Shown here: positions 17,437 to 26,569 of the stretch, in pieces
Layout: the number at the start of each line of letters is the position of its first letter
Position numbering within the stretch: position 1 is the stretch's first letter
The notes under the pieces: model-generated
Told to the model about the DNA's origin: nothing
The model's input: only the letters and a program-made list of their open reading frames with translations
Database searches by the model: none
Position numbers and translations under genes: made by a program
From: Candidatus Methanophagales archaeon
GTDB lineage: Archaea; Halobacteriota; Syntropharchaeia; Alkanophagales; Methanospirareceae
Length of the DNA: 48,138 nucleotides
Direction of reading: 5' to 3'
Assembly: GCA_024699715.1 (NCBI GenBank)
Contig: JANPRD010000012.1
Location: forward strand, 34,605 to 82,742

Positions 17437-20094
17437 TCAGAAAGCCAACGCTTCATATTTGTCCAAAATTTTCCCCTTAATGCTCTCTGAAGTCTCTAAT
17501 GCATCCAAAACCACATCAACTTCCTCCTTACTTAACCCATACAACTTAAAAACATAAGCATCTATCTCCGCATCCACACTCTCTATTTCATTATCTATGC
17601 TCACTATACTCTCTATCCTTTCTAAAGGATATTCTAAACCCTCATTTTTAACCCATTCTTTGAACTCTTCCATAGTTTTCTTCAGTAAATTCGGCGTATT
17701 TTCCAACACATTCGGCTCTATTACAGAAATTTCTGTTTTTGAGAATATGTCTCTTAAACACTTCAACTTCTTTCCAGACGAAAGCAGTTCTGTAATTTCA
17801 AGATAAAGAATGTCTCGCAGCATCTCGTTTTTCGCACTCAATTCCAATAACTTCTCCTCTTTTGCCCCTTCAATCCCACATATTTTCAACTTATTTTTCC
17901 CTACTCCAATGATTTTAATCCTTGAAAATTGCTTTTCTATTATTTCTTTATCTTTACTATCAGGATAAATACTTGCATCTTTTGTCCAAACATTCTCTGA
18001 ATTTCCCGCTTTAATTTTCCTTTTATCTTCCAAGAGAATCTCTTTAAGGGATTTTTTCGCATCTCTCAAGTTATTAGCGTTTTTTCGCCAAATTTTGAGG
18101 AATTTATGTCTGAGTTTCATAAGCATTAGCATTTTCTTGACGAGTTCAGAAACAGCTGCTTGTTCTTCTTGAGATGCTCTAATGATAGGTAACGCCTCTA
18201 TTTCATAATTTCTGATGCCATTTTGGTTTGAAAAAATTTCAAATCTCCAATTGAGCAGCGAAGAATTTAATAAACCAACAATAAAATACTTATCTAAATT
18301 TGCATTCGGGTTTGGAATAATATATTTGACATTATTTGTAATAACGAATCCCTTGGGGAGTATAGAGAAGCGGAGTCGTGGTCGTAGTGCCTTATTCACA
18401 ACATTTCTGCCTATAATTCGCTCCGTTTCTATGCTCTTCTTCGCCTCAGGCTTCTTCCGCAAGAAATCCTGCTTTCTCACATATCTTGGCTGTGGGCCAT
18501 CCTCATCCAAATTCACAAAATAACGGTCAAGATGAATGCCTTTAACAAGCAAGTCCCCTGTCCGCTCTTTGCTCATAAATTCCTTGTCAAGAGTTTCATC
18601 AAGATGCCCTACGCCTATTTCTCCAACAGGTTGAATCTTCCTCCCGCATTTCTTGCATACCTTGTATTTGCCATTCTTTTCCTTAACGAGCTCGTGAATA
18701 GTCCGCTGACCGCAGCTCACGCAGAACTCCCTCGTCTTTTTCCTCTCTACCCCTAAACCGAATGTCGGAAATTTTGAAATTTTCTTCAGAATCCTCCACT
18801 CATATTCAGGATAACGGAGGGCAGGAATTTGATAAGATTCATTCAATTCCTTCATTTCGCTTTTCTTTAATCGCAAAAATTCCAGTTCATTTAATCTATC
18901 CATGTCATATTCGTCTATATTTGTCTTTATCTGCACTTCATAATCATCTAATTTCCGCTTTTCATAAATTAAAACAGTTACATCCTGCGTTGATTCTGTG
19001 AAAACTCTTGTCTTTTCCGGAAACTGCAATATTTTATCTACAATTGTTTCCTCAAATATAAGCTTTCTCAACGGCTCTGAATCCCTCTCACTGAGGAAAG
19101 AGCTTGGAAAAATCATAGAAAATCTCCCTCCTTTCTTCAGTAAATAGAAACATTTCTCCAAAAAAAGCTTATAAAAATTGAAATTTCCCCTTTGATACTT
19201 GTAAAAATGCTCATATATCCTACTGAAAATTTCCCTTTCTTCTTTTGATAGGACTTGTTTTATCCTACCATAAGGGGGATTCCCCAAAATAACATGAAAT
19301 CCTCTCTCTTCCACCGGCAACGCATCACCATTCCTATCAAAGAATGCATGCCAGAACTCCAAAACCCAGTGAAGAGGTCTTGTCAGCCCCTTGCAAGAAG
19401 GCAAACCCTCTCTCTCCAAATATTTTTCAAACTCTTTGTCCAATTCTCTTCTCAATCTCCCTTTTATTTCTCTTATTTTGTCTATAATTGCTATTTCTCC
19501 TGTCTCCAAATATTTTTCCCGCAATTTAAACAGCTCCTTTATTTCTTCCTTATAGTTCTGCTCCAAATATCTTACTGCTAAATCTTCAGGTAATCCAACT
19601 AATGCATCTCCATTTCCAAAATTCAACTCTAAATCCGGAAGAACATGTGCTAATTTTTCATCTTTTCTCTTTTCATACCTGAAATCTTCAGGAGATAATT
19701 TTATACTTTCCCTCCATAGATTTCCCTTCGCAATATCTAATGCCCTCTCATCTATATCATTCCCATAAATATGTCTCAGCAAAATATGAAAAATACGACG
19801 TTTGCTGTCTGTCCGTATGTGGTAATCGATGTGTAATCTCTGTATGAAATCACCTAAACTTCGCTCCCAAGTGATAATTTGCTTATTTTCCTCAAAGATG
19901 CTCTTCAAATTATTATATTTATCCCAAAAAACTCGCAATGCTTTAATTAAGAATGACGCCGAACCACATGCAGGGTCAAGAACTTTAACAGACACAAATT
20001 TCTCCAACAGCTCTTTTAACCGCTTAATATGTCTCTCTTTCTCCCCATAAATTTTATTATATTCCTCTTTTAACACATTTATCTCTCTTTGCAA
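17437..20094 (-). CDS. Type IIG-like restriction-modification protein, methyltransferase and specificity part
   Basis: This 885-residue frame contains adenine methyltransferase motif I VLDPACGSASFLIKAL (about 38-53) and motif IV VILGNPPYGRIKQ. Next comes a zinc ribbon (CVSCGQRT then CKKCGRKI, about residues 450-475), a likely target-recognition region (VKYIIPNPN, FIVGLLNSSLLNWRF), and a C-terminal helical domain. It lacks the methylase N-terminal FYTP motif, which is in the upstream frame (20112-21560). The two frames are offset by one base at a run of six T (plus strand) at 20115-20120; adding one base joins them as a single protein of about 1374 residues. The gene is markedly richer in AT than its neighbours, consistent with horizontal transfer. 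Confidence 0.85.
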   Translation of the reverse strand: MQREINVLKEEYNKIYGEKERHIKRLKELLEKFVSVKVLDPACGSASFLIKALRVFWDKYNNLKSIFEENKQIITWERSLGDFIQRLHIDYHIRTDSKRRIFHILLRHIYGNDIDERALDIAKGNLWRESIKLSPEDFRYEKRKDEKLAHVLPDLELNFGNGDALVGLPEDLAVRYLEQNYKEEIKELFKLREKYLETGEIAIIDKIREIKGRLRRELDKEFEKYLEREGLPSCKGLTRPLHWVLEFWHAFFDRNGDALPVEERGFHVILGNPPYGRIKQVLSKEEREIFSRIYEHFYKYQRGNFNFYKLFLEKCFYLLKKGGRFSMIFPSSFLSERDSEPLRKLIFEETIVDKILQFPEKTRVFTESTQDVTVLIYEKRKLDDYEVQIKTNIDEYDMDRLNELEFLRLKKSEMKELNESYQIPALRYPEYEWRILKKISKFPTFGLGVERKKTREFCVSCGQRTIHELVKEKNGKYKVCKKCGRKIQPVGEIGVGHLDETLDKEFMSKERTGDLLVKGIHLDRYFVNLDEDGPQPRYVRKQDFLRKKPEAKKSIETERIIGRNVVNKALRPRLRFSILPKGFVITNNVKYIIPNPNANLDKYFIVGLLNSSLLNWRFEIFSNQNGIRNYEIEALPIIRASQEEQAAVSELVKKMLMLMKLRHKFLKIWRKNANNLRDAKKSLKEILLEDKRKIKAGNSENVWTKDASIYPDSKDKEIIEKQFSRIKIIGVGKNKLKICGIEGAKEEKLLELSAKNEMLRDILYLEITELLSSGKKLKCLRDIFSKTEISVIEPNVLENTPNLLKKTMEEFKEWVKNEGLEYPLERIESIVSIDNEIESVDAEIDAYVFKLYGLSKEEVDVVLDALETSESIKGKILDKYEALAF

Positions 20095-20111
20095 ATTCTT
20101 TATCTCTTCCT

Positions 20112-21560
20112 CTATTTTTTCCTCTCATGCAATGCTCTCCTTACATCTCTCCACTTTCTTATTTGCTCTCTTTTCTTCCTTTTTTCTCTTAAACTTTCCT
20201 CTTTATCTCTTATTTCTTCTTCTTTTCTCTTTATTTCGCCTAATCTCTCAAATTCCGCTTTTATCTCATTTAATATTTCATCCAAAATACACCCAACAGT
20301 GTTATTCACAATATACTTTGTGATACTTTTTGGTGTATAAAATATACCTTTCTCCTTCCTATGTTCCGCCAGATACCTCTCATATGATTTTCCAGATATA
20401 TCTTCATCAATGTTCCTATAATAATATTGTGTTATTCCTCTGTAATCTCTTTCCATTTTACTTTTTAGACCTAAAACTATTTCTAATTTTTTTTCAAATT
20501 CTATTATATTCTCCCTTTCAGCATTTATTTTGATTTCTCCTCCCTTAAATAGTTCAGTACCATATACATCATAAAAGTATTTGTCAAGGAAATTTAGGAA
20601 ATCCAGGATATTTCTGCCTCTGCTTTTGTATTCCTCCCATTTTCTCTTTATCCATAACGGTTCAATTAACATAAAATCATCAAGCACTTCAACAAAAACG
20701 AGCTTGTTTATTAGATTTATGATTATTTCATCTTTCTCTCTTTCACTACATTCAAACTTAATATCGCCAAGTATTCTCTTCCATTCCTTCAAATTCTTGA
20801 AAAATCTCTCATCTAAATCTTCTTTCTCAAATACCTCCTGTTTCTTCTCCAAGAACTCCCTTAAGTCTCCAAAATTCTTCAACTCATTTAAGAATTCAAA
20901 AAACTCACATTCATAAAAAGGTTTACAATTCTCTTCCGAAATACAGCTCTTTGTGCTAAAAAATAGCCATTTCTTATAGTTTGTTAGTATAACATATTTT
21001 GTCTGTCCAATATATTTATAAATTTGTTTTTTCAATTCACTTTTTAATCTATCTCCGTCTAATTGCTCTTGCTTTAAAATTCCCCTCCTCTTATCTTTAA
21101 CAAAAAGTGGTTTCAGTTCTAATGAAATAAAATCTTTCTCTATTGTATAATCTGGTTTCCCTTTTTCTCCTCCTGCTTTCTTTATTTTCTGTAACTTCTT
21201 TATAAAAGGGTCTTTCTGAAATAAAAAGCTGTCTAATGAATCCTCAGCTTCTCCTCCTTCAAATATATTATGCAGATAATCCTTAGCATCATTTGTTCTC
21301 AAATACACATCGTTTATGTCTTCAATCTTATCTTTTCTAAAAAGATTTCTCAAATCATGATCAAAGTCATGCTCTCTTCTCAGCAATCTTTCCCTTTCCT
21401 CAGGCGGGAAATTCTTCAATTTTTTAATAGTCTCATCACAGTAAGGGCAAATGGTATATAGTTCTCCCCTAATTACCTTTAAGCGACATTCCTCCACATT
21501 GAAATATCTCAAACAGTGAGGACACACACGATTCCCATGCATGCCACCTCTCCCGCTCAT
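20112..21560 (-). CDS. Type IIG-like restriction-modification protein, N-terminal zinc finger and nuclease part
   Basis: This 482-residue frame begins with a double CxxC zinc motif (VCPHCLRYF, then ICPYCDETI). It continues with a likely PD-(D/E)xK nuclease signature (PDYTIEKDFISLELKP, about 137-152), then a helical region, and ends with GIFYTPKSITKYIVNNTVG, the start of an N6-adenine methyltransferase. A coiled coil follows and then a TAG directly after a run of six A on the sense strand. With one more A the frame runs straight into the methylase part. The protein would cut DNA and methylate the same sequence. TATA-like AT-rich sequence precedes the ATG. Confidence 0.8.
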   Translation of the reverse strand: MSGRGGMHGNRVCPHCLRYFNVEECRLKVIRGELYTICPYCDETIKKLKNFPPEERERLLRREHDFDHDLRNLFRKDKIEDINDVYLRTNDAKDYLHNIFEGGEAEDSLDSFLFQKDPFIKKLQKIKKAGGEKGKPDYTIEKDFISLELKPLFVKDKRRGILKQEQLDGDRLKSELKKQIYKYIGQTKYVILTNYKKWLFFSTKSCISEENCKPFYECEFFEFLNELKNFGDLREFLEKKQEVFEKEDLDERFFKNLKEWKRILGDIKFECSEREKDEIIINLINKLVFVEVLDDFMLIEPLWIKRKWEEYKSRGRNILDFLNFLDKYFYDVYGTELFKGGEIKINAERENIIEFEKKLEIVLGLKSKMERDYRGITQYYYRNIDEDISGKSYERYLAEHRKEKGIFYTPKSITKYIVNNTVGCILDEILNEIKAEFERLGEIKRKEEEIRDKEESLREKRKKREQIRKWRDVRRALHERKK

Positions 21561-21701
21561 AAGCTCTACCTTCTGTTCCCTTGTATTAGCGCAGCTTTTC
21601 CTCCTTCGCTATTGCTCACGCTTATGTCCGTTATAATATAAGTAATTTACCACCCGCCTCCTCAGCTCCATAAAAGGTAGGAGCAGCAACAATATTAAGA
21701 A

Positions 21702-22599
21702 ATGAGGGCGAGGGCATACGCACCATCGCACATTTCAGGCTTTTTTGAAATCTGCGAGAATGAGAATCCGCTGTTAAAAGGCTCTGTCGGCTGCGGTGTT
21801 CTGCTTTCCGCTGGCTGCTTCACGGAAGTGCGAGTATGCGAGTGCGAAGAGACAGAAATACGCATAAGAATAAATGGGAACGAGGAGGAGGCGCCGACAA
21901 CGAGGTCTGTCGTTGCGAAGATGCTCGCATCAGCAGCTGTCAGCACGAAAGAGGGGAGCGTTTTGTGTTCTCGTGGACACGAGATTTGAAGTGCCTCTGC
22001 GGAACGGTTTCGGTGCGAGCGGAGCAGGCGCATTAAGCACCGCTCTCGCATTGAACGATGCACTTTCGCTGCGATTAACGCTGAATGAGCTTGCGCAGAT
22101 TGCACATCTTGCGGAAATTGAGAACGGAACGGGCTTGGGAGATGTCGTTGCGGAGACTTTCGGCGGAGGCGTTGTCATTCGTAAGAAGGCGGGAGCGCCC
22201 GGAATAGGAGAAATAGACAGGATTCCGACGAGAAGCATCACAGTGAGTTATGCGGTTTTAGGCAGAGGAATAGAAACGAGGAGGATGCTGCGAGATGCTT
22301 CGCATGACAAAGAACTGCGACGCAGAATTAACAACGCAGGTAAAGCCTCAATGCGAGCGCTCTTGCGTGAGCCAACGATTGAGAATTTCATGCGTTGCTC
22401 TCAAAATTTCGCCTTGAAGACAGGACTTGCGAGTGAGCGTTGCGTTGATGCGATTGAGGCAGTCGCCGCTGAAGGAAAAATTGCGAGTGTCGCTATGCTC
22501 GGCGAAACTGTTTTTGTCGTCGGCGAGAGCGAGGCTTTGAGGGAGTTTGGCGATGTCAAAACGAGCAAGATTTCATTTTCAGGCGCAAAACTGCTCTAA
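21702..22599 (+). CDS. Pantoate kinase (archaeal GHMP-type), frameshifted
   Basis: The first frame has APSHISGFFEIC and KGSVGCGVLLSAG, features of archaeal pantoate kinase, which makes 4-phosphopantoate for coenzyme A. The second frame has the GHMP ATP loop LRNGFGASGAGALS, LAEIENGTGLGDVVAE and the rest of the kinase. The frames are offset by one base; deleting one G from the run of four at 21953-21956 gives STKEGAFCVLVDTRFEVPL without interruption. The total is about 298 codons, normal for the family. A TATA-like CAACAATATTAAGAA lies just before the ATG. Confidence 0.85.
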
Positions 22600-22668
22600 A
22601 TCACTTCAAATTCTCTTTCCCTTTCACGATGCAGAATGGCTGCAGAATTGGAAGCGTGCAAAGCTGCT

Positions 22669-22905
22669 TCACTTTAAATCCTTTGTCTTCTTCACTGCAA
22701 CGACCTTACCGCTCTCGTCAAGCTCAAACTCAATCAGAATGCGGTCTTTCAGGCTCTTCTTCGGATTGAATGCGTTTCCGCAGACGCCACACTCAACATC
22801 CGACTCAAGCACGACAGCATACCAACTCGCATCCGCATAAAAAGCACCACAGTGCGGGCATACACTCACAGAAACATCCAAATATGCCTTTTTCCGTTGC
22901 GACAT
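22669..22905 (-). CDS. Small zinc-ribbon protein, unknown function
   Basis: The 78-residue protein has two CxxC pairs (CPHCGAFYAD near residue 17 and CGVCGNAFNPKKSL near 40), which would bind one zinc ion. The C-terminus (ILIEFELDESGKVVAVKKTK) is a beta strand pair. It resembles short archaeal zinc-ribbon proteins annotated only as hypothetical. It lies tail to tail with pantoate kinase and immediately downstream of ilvE on the same strand. Confidence 0.75.
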   Translation of the reverse strand: MSQRKKAYLDVSVSVCPHCGAFYADASWYAVVLESDVECGVCGNAFNPKKSLKDRILIEFELDESGKVVAVKKTKDLK

Positions 22906-22943
22906 CTTCTTACTTCTCCTTCACGCACACAACACGCACAACG

Positions 22944-23885
22944 CTAAACAGGCTCAAGCCATTTCATATACTTACTCTCTTTCGCATGGACGACATCAAA
23001 AAATTTCCTTTGTATCTCTCTTGTTATCTCACCGACCTCGCCGTTGCCGATGATGATGCCATCAATCTCACGAATTGGTGTGATTTCAGCTGCGGTTCCC
23101 GTGAAGAAAGCCTCATCAGCACTCAAAACTTCAGATTTCGTGAGCTCTTTTCTCCTCTACCGCAATCCCAATGTCTTTCGCAAGCTGTATTACTGTGTCT
23201 CTTGTGATGCCCGGTAGAATTCCAGATGAGAAGTCAGGCGTCAGGAGTTTTCCATCTTTCACGATGAAAATGTTTTCGCCGGGTCCTTCCGCAACGAAGC
23301 CCTCGCAATCAAGCATGATTGCCTCGTCGTAGCCCTTCTTTCGTGCCTCTAAGGCGGCGAGAAGCGAGTTCAAGTAATGACCGCAGGCTTTCGCAGTCGT
23401 CGGAAGCGTGTTAGGATGGATGCGATGCCAAGATGAGAAAGTGCATCTTATTCCGCTGCGCAGCGATTCTTCGCCGAGGTATGCGCCCCATTTCCACGCT
23501 GCAATCACACACTCCACAGGACAGCCCGTCGGCATCACGCCGAGATGGTGAAAGCCGTAAAACACAATCGGGCGAATGTAACACTCATCAAGACCATTTA
23601 TGCGAATTGTTTCCTTTATTGCAGTGCATATTTCATCCTGCGAGTATGGAATTCTCATGCCGTAGAGCTTTGCAGAGCGAAATAGGCGGTCAACATGCTC
23701 CCGTAGTCTGAAAATGAAAGAGCCTTTATCGGTAGAATAGCACCTTATCCCCTCAAATACACCTGTTCCGTAGTGCAAGCCGTGAGAAAGCACATGCACC
23801 TTCGCATCCTTCCAATCAACGAAACGACCGTTGAACCAGATTTTTCCCCCTCAGGCAACTTCGCCGGGACTTCTCCCTCCGACAT
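22944..23885 (-). CDS. ilvE: Branched-chain amino acid aminotransferase, two frameshifts
   Basis: The main frame contains [19 protein letters not shown], the pyridoxal-phosphate lysine region [20 protein letters not shown] and [13 protein letters not shown]. The expected N-terminus ([16 protein letters not shown]) is in another frame, and the expected C-terminus ([22 protein letters not shown]) in a third. At the 5' end one base is missing near the T5C5 run at 23841-23850 (plus strand). At the 3' end one base is surplus in the four T at 23148-23151. With both repaired the protein is about 313 residues, the normal size. It ends with TAG at the usual family terminus (KWLEPV). It makes Leu, Ile and Val from the 2-oxo acids. 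Confidence 0.88.
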
Positions 23886-24014
23886 CCCTACGCCTCCTTT
23901 CAACTGCTTTCAATTTAAAAATTGCTGTTTGTCCTCTGCCTCTGAAGACCTCCGCAACTGAATGTCCTTTTTCCTACCTCCCCTAATTCTCCTGTTCCGC
24001 TCTCTTTCTTCATC

Positions 24015-24056
24015 AAAATATTTTAAGGTGTAAGACGCTTGCTTGTTTGGAGGTGA
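24015..24056 (+). promoter_or_regulatory. TATA box and ribosome-binding site of the secreted-protein gene
   Basis: AAAATATTTTAAG at about 24015-24027 is TATA-like and GGAGGTGA at 24049-24056 is a near-perfect anti-16S sequence 7 bases before the ATG at 24064, which decides the start over the in-frame ATG at 24043. Confidence 0.6.
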
Positions 24057-24063
24057 AAGGGTA

Positions 24064-25281
24064 ATGGGCAAAGCGAAAAACGCTCTGCTTTTGTTGCTGC
24101 TCGCCTCGCTGACAACTGTTAGCGTCATTCCACTTACAACCGCCTCATCCACGCCTCCGCCTTCTCTTCCTCCTGCGCCCACAACCGCCTCACATACGCC
24201 TTCTCCCGCCTCTCCTCTTACTAAAGTCATTACTGACCGCTCAATTCCTACACTCAAACCTCCTTTAAACTTCGACAACTTCTCAACCGAAGAAATCACT
24301 TTTGACAAGAGCGGTGATGAGTGGGTGCTTAAAGACGGAGAAGGTGATATCATAGGCGTTGAAATCAGCGGTTGGTATGAAAGCATTGCATTGCTAAAGA
24401 GGAGAATCGCAGTAAATTTAACAAAATCTCTCATCGTTGAATACAAAATCAGATTCTATTTCAGAGAAAGTGAGAGCCATGCAACTGTGAATATATTCCT
24501 TGACCCTCCTGCGAACGAGAGCTGGTGGAATGACCCCATTGGCGGATATACCGGTAAAATCAACGATGATGTTCTCAATTTCTTGCATTCTTTCGGTAGA
24601 GATTCCTGCTATGGAGGCAAAGTAGGCGTTGCCGATAATGTTGAAGGTAGCGGTATTCCATGCAAGAGCGCACCTTACCCGAGGGATGGAGAGTGGGTAA
24701 CAGTCAAAGTGATGATGAACGAGGGCGGATTCCATGTGATAAGCAAAGGAGACAAGGGATACAGCAGGGAAGAGTTCTACTCTTACGACCTGAGAGGCGT
24801 GAGGTATATCGGTGTAGGCTTCGGCGACCAGAGGAGAACAAGAGTTGAAGTTGACTACATTAAAATCTACTACGGACCACTTTCAATATGGACTGATAAA
24901 AGCGAATACGAGCTTGGGGATGTCGTTAAGCTCGGACTTGAAATAAACAACACATTTGGACTGCCTATAATGACGCAATTCTCGCTCAAACTTGAGCAGC
25001 CGGGCGGAGACATTGACACGATTTACGAGAGCAGTCCGTTTTTAATGCCAGCGGGCTTCCATTTCAAAAAGAATGTTCCTTTCCCAATACCAGTCAGCTG
25101 GTTCATTGAAGGAGGCAATTACACATTTGTAGCGACGCTTATGGCGCCTACAACGAATGAAACTCTCGGCGAGGACGCTGCAAAATTCCACATTTCTGAC
25201 GAAATGAGGGCAGCGAAGGAATTTCAGTCGTTAGATGAGGCGCTCGGCGAGGCAGCAGCAAGACAAGCTGGCAGAGCATAG
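24064..25281 (+). CDS. Secreted protein with signal peptide and Ser/Thr/Pro-rich linker
   Basis: The ATG at 24064 gives a clear signal peptide (AKNALLLLLLASLTTVSV), then a Pro/Thr/Ser-rich linker to about residue 50. Next is a domain of about 215 residues that looks like a beta-sandwich (lectin- or laminin-G-like: FDKSGDEWVLKDGEGDIIGV, VDYIKIYYG at its end). After it comes an Ig- or macroglobulin-like domain (SIWTDKSEYELGDVVKLGLE, FIEGGNYTFVATLM). Several N-x-S/T sites could carry glycans. It has no C-terminal membrane anchor. It is probably a cell-surface or extracellular protein; no enzyme motif is seen. The gene ends with TAG. Confidence 0.75.
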   Translation: MGKAKNALLLLLLASLTTVSVIPLTTASSTPPPSLPPAPTTASHTPSPASPLTKVITDRSIPTLKPPLNFDNFSTEEITFDKSGDEWVLKDGEGDIIGVEISGWYESIALLKRRIAVNLTKSLIVEYKIRFYFRESESHATVNIFLDPPANESWWNDPIGGYTGKINDDVLNFLHSFGRDSCYGGKVGVADNVEGSGIPCKSAPYPRDGEWVTVKVMMNEGGFHVISKGDKGYSREEFYSYDLRGVRYIGVGFGDQRRTRVEVDYIKIYYGPLSIWTDKSEYELGDVVKLGLEINNTFGLPIMTQFSLKLEQPGGDIDTIYESSPFLMPAGFHFKKNVPFPIPVSWFIEGGNYTFVATLMAPTTNETLGEDAAKFHISDEMRAAKEFQSLDEALGEAAARQAGRA

Positions 25282-25358
25282 CGCCATTTCTTATTTTTTC
25301 CCTTTTCTTCTTCCGCTTCTTCCTCCTCGCTTCTTGTGCGTGCTGCGTCAGCTTCCAG

Positions 25359-25590
25359 AATTTGTCAAAATTTGTCCGTCGAGGAGTGTTGACAATTCTT
25401 TAAAAGACGAAGGATAATATTGACATTGTCGGATGCAAGAGAAGGAAGGACATGCGTTTTCTCGACGTTCTCGCCTCTCCACTCTTAAAATTTGTCAAAA
25501 TTTTCAAGAATTTTCATAGCAATTAGCAAAATCTGTCCGTCGATGAGTTGAGCACGTGTCAAAAATATATTTTGAAAATAATGACAATAG
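25359..25590. promoter_or_regulatory. Cluster of TGTCAA motifs and direct repeats upstream of purQ
   Basis: The 415-base gap before purQ contains two copies of a bipartite element. A 15-base identity AATTTGTCAAAATTT occurs at 25359-25373 and 25489-25503. A 21-base near repeat (19 of 21 identical, core TGTCCGTCGA) occurs at 25367-25387 and 25528-25548. Further TTGACA/TGTCAA half sites are at about 25389-25395, 25419-25430, 25556-25562 and 25581-25588. Repeated, oppositely oriented half sites suggest an operator for a DNA-binding regulator. The region from 25600 to 25655 is pyrimidine-rich and holds no gene. Confidence 0.55.
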
Positions 25591-25696
25591 CAGGAGATAC
25601 TCCCTGGCATCATCGCTCCTTTCCTCTTTCTCTTCTCTTTTTTCTTTTTTATATGAAGGAGGACGAAGTGAGGACAAAGTGAAAGAGGGGGACGAT

Positions 25697-26569
25697 GTGA
25701 GAGTCTGCATTCTTCGCATAGAAGGGACGAACTGCGAGTGGGAGACATGCCTCTGCTTCCGCAATCTCGGCGCATCCGCAGAAATCGTGCATCTGAAGCA
25801 ACTCACGGGTGAGCATTCAGAGCGCAGGAGCTTGGAAGATTACGACATTCTTGTGTTGCCAGGAGGCTTCTCAGCAGGCGACTATGTCAGAGCGGGAGCG
25901 ATATTCGCAGCGAGAATGCGCGCAATATGGAGAGATTTGCGTTCTTTTGTGGATGCTGGAAAGCCAGTTCTCGGCATTTGCAACGGATTTCAGGTGCTTG
26001 TTGAGCTCGGTCTTCTCCCCGGATGGGATGAGAAGCGAGAGGTTGCACTTACTTTGAACGATTCTGCACGCTTTGAATGCAGGCTCACGATTTTAAAGCA
26101 CGAGAACAGAGGAAAATGCGTATTCACGAAAGACATCCCGCAAGGAAGCCTCTTGAGAATGCCTTGCGCTCACGCAGAGGGCAAGTTTTTTGTCCCTGCA
26201 GAGAGCAAGGAGCGAGTGCTTCTTCGCCTTGAAGAGAATGACCAAATCGTTTTCCGCTATTCTGACGCCGAAGGTCGCACAGACGCAGGATACCCTTGGA
26301 ATCCGAACGGCTCTTTCTCAAATATCGCAGGAATATGCAACCCCGCAGGGAATGTCTTCGGACTCATGCCGCATCCTGAAAGGGCTTTCTTCGCTTTCCA
26401 AACCCAAGAGTGGGCGAGAAAACGGGCAATTGCAGAAGCAGAAACAGAAACAGAAACAAAAACAAAAGCGGAAGCGGAAACAGGAGAGGAAACAGAAGCG
26501 GAAATATATGGAGACGGTAAGCGGATATTTGAGTGCGTTCTTGAGCATGTTCGCCGCTTTAAGCATTAA
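25697..26569 (+). CDS. purQ: Phosphoribosylformylglycinamidine synthase, glutaminase subunit PurQ
   Basis: The type I glutamine amidotransferase fold is complete: VRVCILRIEGTNCEWET at the start, LPGGFSAGDYVRAGAI, the nucleophile elbow GICNGFQVLVELGLLPG, and the His/Glu of MPHPERAFF. It supplies ammonia for step four of purine synthesis. GTG 25697 has GAGGGGGAC just upstream and fits the family N-terminus; GTG 25679 is an alternative, and the open frame back to 25556 is not needed. Between HPERAFF and the last helix it carries a repetitive insertion of about 28 residues rich in Glu, Thr, Ala and Lys, encoded by a GCAGAAACA-like repeat at 26428-26512. It converges on the FwdA-like gene with 11 bases of overlap. 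Confidence 0.92.
   Translation: MRVCILRIEGTNCEWETCLCFRNLGASAEIVHLKQLTGEHSERRSLEDYDILVLPGGFSAGDYVRAGAIFAARMRAIWRDLRSFVDAGKPVLGICNGFQVLVELGLLPGWDEKREVALTLNDSARFECRLTILKHENRGKCVFTKDIPQGSLLRMPCAHAEGKFFVPAESKERVLLRLEENDQIVFRYSDAEGRTDAGYPWNPNGSFSNIAGICNPAGNVFGLMPHPERAFFAFQTQEWARKRAIAEAETETETKTKAEAETGEETEAEIYGDGKRIFECVLEHVRRFKH
26428..26512 (+). repeat. Purine-rich hexanucleotide-like repeat inside purQ
   Basis: Units of GAAACA, GAAGCA and GAAGCG repeat about a dozen times, keeping frame and encoding alternating Glu with Thr, Ala or Lys. The stretch is almost free of T. It lies in a loop between conserved parts of PurQ. Confidence 0.8.

Noticed and set aside
25359-25590. CRISPR-like repeats
   Set aside because: Only two copies of each longer element, imperfect, with irregular spacing and no cas genes; a regulatory cluster fits better.
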